This document shows, in pieces, positions 28,896-33,377 of a DNA stretch of 33,377 nt. The stretch's first letter is position 1, and each line of letters begins with the position of its first letter. The position numbers and the translations under genes were made by a program. This DNA is from a virus, in IMG/VR virus record IMGVR_UViG_3300037063_000241, positions 1 through 33,377 of that record; one strand, written 5' to 3'. The notes under the pieces are model-generated. The model did not search any database. It saw only the letters and a list, made by a program, of their open reading frames with translations, and had not been told where the DNA came from.

Positions 28896-29045
28896 ATGAT
28901 TCCCCCCGAAGTTTCAGAAATCGCCGACCTCATGGTGCCGGATGGATGGCGCGACAGCACCATCGAGGATGGCGTACTGAAAGCCGCATGGCGTGTTTAC
29001 AATGCCGGCTACCGGAAGGTCGATGAAGAGGCGCGGTCACGATGA
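28896..29045 (+). CDS. 49-aa protein, unknown
   Basis: MIPPEVSEIADLMVPDGWRD, then GVLKAAWRVYNAGYRKVDEE. Helical. The stop overlaps the next ATG (ATGA). No family recognised. Confidence 0.5.
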   Translation: MIPPEVSEIADLMVPDGWRDSTIEDGVLKAAWRVYNAGYRKVDEEARSR

Positions 29046-29239
29046 CAGATCGCGAGAGAATCGAAGAATGCTTGGCCCACATACGCGCCTACGCCTCCGT
29101 CATTTCGCCCGAATTTTTAATCGCTGTTAAGCGAAGCGTATACCGAAGGATCAGCGAACCAGCGCGGCCCACGGGGCACCAAAAGCATGCCATCCTAAAA
29201 TGGCAATTAGGATCCACAGCCAAAACCACCCGCCGATGA
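29042..29239 (+). CDS. small protein, probably with replaced C-terminus
   Basis: 65 aa. The first 35 residues (RERIEECLAHIRAYASVISP...) look normal. The remainder is antisense to the membrane-protein gene on the other strand and is probably an unselected extension after a recombination joint near 29150. Confidence 0.4.
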   Translation: MTDRERIEECLAHIRAYASVISPEFLIAVKRSVYRRISEPARPTGHQKHAILKWQLGSTAKTTRR

Positions 29240-29330
29240 TCCAGTAGGTCGGACGCGCTCCCCACCACGGTCGGGAGGTGAAGATCACGCACAGCACGAA
29301 GATGAGCCAAAACCAAAATCCAAGGGGCAT
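29151..29330 (-). CDS. small two-segment membrane protein
   Basis: 59 aa, SD AGGAAAGG. MPLGFWFWLIFVLCVIF and GGWFWLWILIAILGWHAFG are two membrane helices around RPWWGARPTYW. Very similar tiny Trp-rich proteins are common in tailed phages, of unknown role. It is the only leftward gene between the small-gene block and the packaging genes. Confidence 0.7.
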   Translation of the reverse strand: MPLGFWFWLIFVLCVIFTSRPWWGARPTYWIIGGWFWLWILIAILGWHAFGAPWAALVR

Positions 29331-29425
29331 GACGTGGTCGCCTTTCCTATGTGCGCGATGAGAGAACGCCGCCATCCCGCGCGCAGTTCCACTTCTCTAC
29401 CGAATAGCCCTCGCCAACCATCCCC

Positions 29426-29440
29426 AACCTAATTAGGGTT
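29426..29440. promoter_or_regulatory. palindrome before terminase genes
   Basis: AACCTAATTAGGGTT, with a perfect 10-base palindrome CCTAATTAGG at 29428-29437, starts 21 bases before the first packaging gene. It could be a regulator site, part of a promoter, or a terminase recognition element. The gap 29331-29446 holds nothing else that I can identify. Confidence 0.35.
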
Positions 29441-29446
29441 AGGACC

Positions 29447-30106
29447 ATGTCAGAACCCCCCAAAACCCCCGCGCCAGGGCCGGAAAAGCCTCAGGACCCG
29501 CAATCTGACGCGCCTCGTGGGCTGACGAAATTCGGCGTGCCGCGCAAGAAGCCTGGGCCACCGAAGGGCGTGCGCGTCGGCGGTCGACGGAAGGGCGACA
29601 AGAACAAGACGACCATCGAGCGTGAGGAGCGCGATCGACTGATCCGTGAGGCGGCGGCCGCGGCGTTGACGAAGGACACGGTGATCGAGACGCTCGACCG
29701 AAAGAACACACCGGATTCGCGGCGGGCGAAGAAGGTGCTTGAAACCTTCATGGAATTGTTCGCGGGGATGGCGGCGACGCATCAGCCGCTCCCGCCCGGG
29801 CAAGTGCTTTCGCCGGCGGATGTTACGAGGCGCCAACCTAACCCGGCGCTGTTCAAGGAATACGCCACGCTCGCGATCGATGCTGCGAAGGCGCTGGCAC
29901 CATTTCAAGACCCGCGCTATTCCGCGATGATCGTTGGCGCGTCGATCGTGACGAAAGTCCAGGTCGAGGGAGGAATGCCGAACGATTTTGCGCCGCCTGT
30001 GCCGGCGGGCGAGGTCATCGACCTCAAGCCGGGGACGGTGATCAACGCTGAGGACGACAAGGAGCCGCTGGCGCTCGCGGCGCCGGCGAAGGCGGTGAAC
30101 CAATGA
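29447..30106 (+). CDS. terminase small subunit-like protein
   Basis: 219 aa. A Pro-rich N-terminus and a basic Gly/Lys stretch (RKKPGPPKGVRVGGRRKGDK) lead to helices (EERDRLIREAAAAALTKDTV, then PALFKEYATLAIDAAKAL). The position directly before the terminase large subunit region and the DNA-binding look support a small-subunit role. I see no textbook small-terminase motif, so this is mostly context. Confidence 0.55.
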   Translation: MSEPPKTPAPGPEKPQDPQSDAPRGLTKFGVPRKKPGPPKGVRVGGRRKGDKNKTTIEREERDRLIREAAAAALTKDTVIETLDRKNTPDSRRAKKVLETFMELFAGMAATHQPLPPGQVLSPADVTRRQPNPALFKEYATLAIDAAKALAPFQDPRYSAMIVGASIVTKVQVEGGMPNDFAPPVPAGEVIDLKPGTVINAEDDKEPLALAAPAKAVNQ

Positions 30107-30444
30107 ACCCGAAGAAGGCGTTCCGGAAGTTCGGCGACATGGCGATGAAGGCCCCGGAGGGAGCATCGATGGCGATCGGTCTAAGCTGGATCGAGAAAAA
30201 AGGCTGGCGCGTGATGATGAGCATCCACACCGCGCTCCTCCTGCTCGGATCAAGGGACGCGCGGGCGCTGGCTGATACCTACGACAAGCAACATCGATCG
30301 CCCGGATTTCGAGGAAAGATAACCGGGCTTGAATGGGTAGCGCCGGGGCTACGCAGTCTCGCCGATGAGGCCGATCAAAAGAACCGGGATAACATTTTTC
30401 CGGAAGGCGCCGTCGAGCGTATGCAATCGGCAGGAACCGCTTAA
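30103..30444 (+). CDS. packaging-region protein, unknown
   Basis: 113 aa, ATGA-coupled. Helical: NPKKAFRKFGDMAMKAPEGA, then WRVMMSIHTALLLLGSRDAR. Lies between the small and large terminase genes. No family recognised. Confidence 0.6.
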   Translation: MNPKKAFRKFGDMAMKAPEGASMAIGLSWIEKKGWRVMMSIHTALLLLGSRDARALADTYDKQHRSPGFRGKITGLEWVAPGLRSLADEADQKNRDNIFPEGAVERMQSAGTA

Positions 30445-30447
30445 TCA

Positions 30448-31773
30448 ATGCTCGATACCGCTCCCGGCCGGGATCACAATCGTCCGCCAGAGCTGCTGCC
30501 GTTCGAGGCGACGACGGCCAAGGTGCAACTGCCGACCTTCCACGCCGCCCAGGCGAAACTTCGCTGGGTCATGCAACACGCCAGGTTTGTGGTCGCGCGC
30601 TGCGGCCGGCGCTGGGGCAAGAACGTCGTCGGCGAGGCGGTGGCGGCGGACGACGCCGCGAAGGGACTCCTGGTCGGCTGGTTCGCCCCGGAGAACCGGC
30701 GCGCGGCACGATCGTTCGAGGTCATCGAGGAGATGCTTCACCCGATCAAGAAGAGCTCGTCGAAGACAGACCACGTCATCCGGACGATCACGGGAGGCCA
30801 GATCGACTTCTGGTCGCTCGAGGATGAGAACGCCGGCCGCGGTCGCAAATATCACCGGGCGATCGGCGACGAGATGGCCTTCACGAAGCCGAAGACGATC
30901 GATATCTGGACGAAGTCGATCAAGCCGACGCTGCTCGACTACAGCGGCCGCGCGCTGATGATGTCGAACACAAACGGGATCGACCCGGATAACTTCCTTT
31001 ACGATATCTGCCATAACCCGGCGCACGGCTTCGTCCAGTTTCACGCGCCGACGCGATCGAACCCGTTCCTGCCGCGGGCTGAGGTCGCCGCGCTCCAGGC
31101 CGACAATCAGCCGCTCGTTTATCAGCAGGAATACCTCGCCGAGTTCGTCGACTGGTCCGGCGCCGCGTTCTTCTCTCGCGACAAGCTGCTGGTCAACGGC
31201 GAGCCGATCGAGTTCCCCGTGCGCTGTGAGGCGGTCTTCGCGATCATTGATTCGGCCACGAAGACCGGGCGCAAGAACGACGGCACCGGCGTGGTCTACT
31301 ACGCGGTCGTCCGCAATATCATCCGGCCGGTGAGCGGCGACGGAAAGATCGGCCCGGAGCATCGGCTGGTCATCCTCGATTGGGATCTCGTCCAGATCGA
31401 GGGCGACCTGCTCATCACCTGGCTACCGACGGTCAATCAAAACCTCCTGGCGTTCGCAGCGGAATGTAAATCGCGCACCGGCTCGCTCGGCGCTTTCATT
31501 GAGGACAAGGCCTCCGGCATGATCCTGCTGCAGCAAGCCGCGCGCGCCGGCATGGCGGCGACGCCGATCGATTCGAAGCTGACGGCCCTCGGCAAGGATG
31601 AGCGGGCGATCTCCGTCAGTGGCTACGTCTACCGCGGCCTCGTGAAGATGAGCCGCCGGGCATACGACAAGGTGACGATATACAAGGGCACAACGCGCAA
31701 TCATCTATTGGGGGAAGTCGTTGGCTTCCGAGTCGGCGATAATACGCCGGGTCGGTCCGACGACTTGCTTTGA
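30448..31773 (+). CDS. terL: terminase large subunit (C-terminus continues in +1 frame)
   Basis: 441 aa in the zero frame. ATPase: RCGRRWGKN (Walker A variant, 51-59) and AIGDEM (Walker B, 138-143). Nuclease: IIDSA (Asp268), FIEDKASG (Glu352/Asp353) and RSDDLL (Asp438/439). The frame stops with TGA right after DDLL, but the +1 frame directly continues DCFCYGIAIALGDSAGF, the usual end of this family (RaDDLLDAfxYGiaiA), to TAG 31823-31825. A complete protein of 458 aa therefore needs a +1 shift. The enzyme packages DNA into heads and makes the cuts. Confidence 0.92.
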   Translation: MLDTAPGRDHNRPPELLPFEATTAKVQLPTFHAAQAKLRWVMQHARFVVARCGRRWGKNVVGEAVAADDAAKGLLVGWFAPENRRAARSFEVIEEMLHPIKKSSSKTDHVIRTITGGQIDFWSLEDENAGRGRKYHRAIGDEMAFTKPKTIDIWTKSIKPTLLDYSGRALMMSNTNGIDPDNFLYDICHNPAHGFVQFHAPTRSNPFLPRAEVAALQADNQPLVYQQEYLAEFVDWSGAAFFSRDKLLVNGEPIEFPVRCEAVFAIIDSATKTGRKNDGTGVVYYAVVRNIIRPVSGDGKIGPEHRLVILDWDLVQIEGDLLITWLPTVNQNLLAFAAECKSRTGSLGAFIEDKASGMILLQQAARAGMAATPIDSKLTALGKDERAISVSGYVYRGLVKMSRRAYDKVTIYKGTTRNHLLGEVVGFRVGDNTPGRSDDLL

Positions 31774-31774
31774 C
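31768..31774 (+). other. candidate +1 frameshift site CTT TGA C
   Basis: The heptamer CTTTGAC at the end of the zero-frame terminase gene is the same as the RF2 (prfB) +1 frameshift site. Moving one base forward on CTT (to TTT) reads GAC TGC TTT TGC TAC and restores the family C-terminus. The SD-like stimulator of prfB, a few bases upstream, is not evident here. A one-T insertion or sequencing error would look the same. Confidence 0.55.
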
Positions 31775-31882
31775 TGCTTTTGCTACGGAATAGCGATTGC
31801 TCTAGGGGATTCGGCAGGTTTTTAGGGTATAAACAGCGCGGAGCATGTTGTCATCGTCGCGTTCTTCAAGGACGGTGAGTTC

Positions 31883-31999
31883 ATGCACATGCAGGATGCC
31901 GGTTCGGCTCCGATGCCTTTACCGGATCTCTACAAGCGGCTGCTCTCAGCTCGGGAGATTCTCGATGCTTCCGGTGGTGAGGATGTGGCGCTAAGCTAA
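31883..31999 (+). CDS. small protein, start codon uncertain
   Basis: From ATG 31883: MHMQDAGSAPMPLPDLYKRL and 18 more residues (38 aa). The frame is open further back to TAG 31823 and reads protein-like there (HVVIVAFFKDGEF) but has no ATG, GTG or TTG. So either the start is as given (weak GGTGAG SD) or the true start has been lost. The next gene follows after 47 bases. Confidence 0.4.
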   Translation: MHMQDAGSAPMPLPDLYKRLLSAREILDASGGEDVALS

Positions 32000-32046
32000 A
32001 TCTGCTACGGTGCGACCATCGCGCTCGGCGACTCGGAGGGCTTTTG

Positions 32047-32241
32047 ATGGCGACGGACACCAAGACCGACAAGATCCGCGTGATCCTAGCCGACGCGATG
32101 CTCGCGGAGATGTGCCCTCCTACGTTGGCCCGTCGACCTTGGGACGATCTCCCCGTTGCGGACCAGATGGCGTTTGTCGAAAAGGCGGACCGCATTATCG
32201 CCATCCTGGCGCGGCGCGGGCTGCGGATCACGGAAATCTAA
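32047..32241 (+). CDS. small protein, unknown
   Basis: 64 aa from ATG 32047 behind GGAGGG. IRVILADAMLAEMCPPTLAR, then ADQMAFVEKADRIIAILARR. Helical. In the packaging/portal region; role unknown. Confidence 0.6.
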   Translation: MATDTKTDKIRVILADAMLAEMCPPTLARRPWDDLPVADQMAFVEKADRIIAILARRGLRITEI

Positions 32242-32265
32242 ACGGCAACCACAGGAAACAGGAAC

Positions 32266-32829
32266 ATGACCGACCGAAGCGAGAAAGTCCCGATCACCGA
32301 TCCCCCCGAACCCAAAGTCCATGATCCTGAGCGCGCGGCGCTCAGCCAGAAGGCCGATGAGGCCGCGCAGGCCTTCAAAAATAGACTTGTCGACGTCATG
32401 AAGTCCCGTGAGACACCGGAACTGATCGACAAGATTACCGAAACGCAACACAAGGTAGCGGCGGAGGCGTTGCAGCCCGAACTGCCGCCCGGCGTGACGG
32501 CGGAAGTCATCGCCCAGGCGACCGCGATGGAACAAGCGGCCGGCCCGGTCGTGCGTCAGGTCATCGGCACTGTTCTCCGTGGCCTCTTGGTGTTGAGCCC
32601 GGGCGTTCCGCCTCAGGTCCTCCTCGCGATCATCGCATGGCAGACCGGCAATCTCCTGGCTGGCGCGTTCCAGTCCGATCTCGCGACGACGCTCACGATC
32701 CGGAAGAACATCAAGGACGGCTTTGCCGACGGGATCACCAAGACGCCGATTGCACACCCGCCGATGCCGGGCCGCGCGCTGGCGCCCGGACTGCCCGGAA
32801 TGCCGACCCGGATGAACGGCCGCAACTGA
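32266..32829 (+). CDS. helical protein between terminase and portal
   Basis: 187 aa. Long charged N-terminal helix region, TPELIDKITETQHKVAAEAL, then VLRGLLVLSPGVPPQVLLAI and IAWQTGNLLAGAFQSDLATT, which is moderately hydrophobic. No recognised family. Position suggests a head or packaging accessory. Confidence 0.65.
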   Translation: MTDRSEKVPITDPPEPKVHDPERAALSQKADEAAQAFKNRLVDVMKSRETPELIDKITETQHKVAAEALQPELPPGVTAEVIAQATAMEQAAGPVVRQVIGTVLRGLLVLSPGVPPQVLLAIIAWQTGNLLAGAFQSDLATTLTIRKNIKDGFADGITKTPIAHPPMPGRALAPGLPGMPTRMNGRN

Positions 32830-32836
32830 GGACCCG

Positions 32837-33377
32837 ATGGGCCAACTCCAGATCGACGGCAGCAGACTCGGCAATTCGCTCCTGACGCTCCTCACTTGCG
32901 AGGAGATCGAGCCGGGCGATCAGCCGTCCTATGAGCTATGCAAGACGATCTGGCTCTATCACCCGCTCGGCGGGAAGATGGTCGACGCGCCGATCAAGAT
33001 GGCGCAGTCGCAGGCCCGGGAGATCAGCGTCCCGAACAGCCCGGAGGATCGCGTCCGCGATCAATTCGTGAAGGAGTGGAAGGCGATCGGGGCGGACGAG
33101 CACATCCGCAACGTCGCCGCGACGGCGCGGGCGTACGGCATCGCGTCGCTGGCGCTGCTCGCCGAGGGTGTCCCGGCGGACAAACCGATCGACATGAAGA
33201 AGCTGGCCGACCTCTCGATCAGCATCAACGCCTACGACCCGCTCAACACCGCCGGGAGCTTGGTCCTGAACCAAGACCCGAACGCGATGGACTTCCAGAA
33301 GGTCACGACGATCGCCGTCTCCGGCGTGCCTTACCACCACTCGCGCACGATCACGATCATGCACGAGCGACCGGTCT
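32837..33377 (+). CDS. phage portal protein, DUF1073 type (3' truncated by window)
   Basis: 180 residues visible. CEEIEPGDQPSYELCKTIWL, YHPLGGKMVDAPIKMAQSQA, then YGIASLALLAEG and YDPLNTAGSLVLNQDP match the N-terminal part of DUF1073 portal-like proteins (PF06381; this family has also been linked by name to Acb1-type anti-CBASS domains, which would lie beyond the window). The portal forms the dodecameric ring through which the terminase pumps DNA. Confidence 0.85.
   Translation, partial: MGQLQIDGSRLGNSLLTLLTCEEIEPGDQPSYELCKTIWLYHPLGGKMVDAPIKMAQSQAREISVPNSPEDRVRDQFVKEWKAIGADEHIRNVAATARAYGIASLALLAEGVPADKPIDMKKLADLSISINAYDPLNTAGSLVLNQDPNAMDFQKVTTIAVSGVPYHHSRTITIMHERPV

Noticed and set aside
29450-30448. 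332-codon minus-strand frame opposite the terminase-small-like gene
   Set aside because: Arg-rich shadow; the + strand genes are coupled and lead into the terminase large subunit.
30445-31362. 305-codon minus-strand frame opposite the terminase
   Set aside because: The + strand has unmistakable terminase motifs.
1-33377. CRISPR array, tRNA or rRNA genes, insertion sequence, integrase or att sites
   Set aside because: No regularly spaced repeats, no cloverleaf noticed, no transposase or integrase motifs. The only clear tandem repeats are the two in the replication gene. A tRNA scan program was not available.

Overview
The window is a high-GC stretch of a tailed-phage or prophage genome. The best host guess is an alphaproteobacterium of the Rhizobiales/Methylobacterium type. 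This rests on GC-rich codon use, dense ATGA/GTGA-coupled small genes, and family resemblances recalled from memory (DUF1073 portal, DUF1376 replication protein, ERF and YqaJ recombination genes, MT-A70 and Dam methylases). No rRNA, tRNA, integrase, capsid or tail gene is visible, so lifestyle cannot be settled, although a small repressor-like HTH protein sits at a divergent control region. Both window ends cut through genes.

Layout. (1) 1-5205, rightward: a lysis/secreted block with a Cys-rich exported peptide, several small membrane proteins (holin candidates), a class-3 lipase-like protein whose two halves are in swapped order, an exported M15-type peptidase and an exported SLT transglycosylase. 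It ends at a strong hairpin (5295-5331). (2) 15045 to 5332, leftward: one long translationally coupled operon. Read in transcription order it holds a small membrane protein, an HNH protein, a coiled-coil protein, a HIRAN protein, an ERF annealing protein, a YqaJ exonuclease, an ASCH protein, a NrdR-like zinc ribbon, winged-helix proteins, an internally deleted HerA/FtsK-like ATPase, a second HNH protein, and a 58-aa stub of a radical SAM protein. (3) 15050-15231: divergent control region. (4) 15232-20267, rightward: HTH repressor, RusA resolvase, MT-A70 and Dam-type methylases, a DUF1376 replication protein, and two N-terminal stubs of ParB-like genes. (5) 20182-20993: two small leftward genes separated by a terminator. 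(6) 21199-29239, rightward: about 28 very small genes from one promoter, mostly of unknown function, a typical early or accessory takeover region. (7) 29447-33377, rightward: packaging genes with a terminase-small-like protein, terminase large subunit and portal.

The most notable observations are these. A naturally circularly permuted lipase (1599-2291). A terminase large subunit whose last helix lies in the +1 frame just after CTT TGA C, the same heptamer used by the RF2 (prfB) +1 frameshift. Three predicted promoters that each carry a GAAAATTTTC-like operator inside a 17-bp spacer, with two more copies in other intergenic gaps. A pattern of retained N-terminal gene stubs (radical SAM, ParB twice) plus a core-deleted ATPase. 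Two adjacent non-triplet tandem repeats (11 nt x4 and 5 nt x4.8) inside the replication gene.

Family names come from motifs read by eye. No database search was run.
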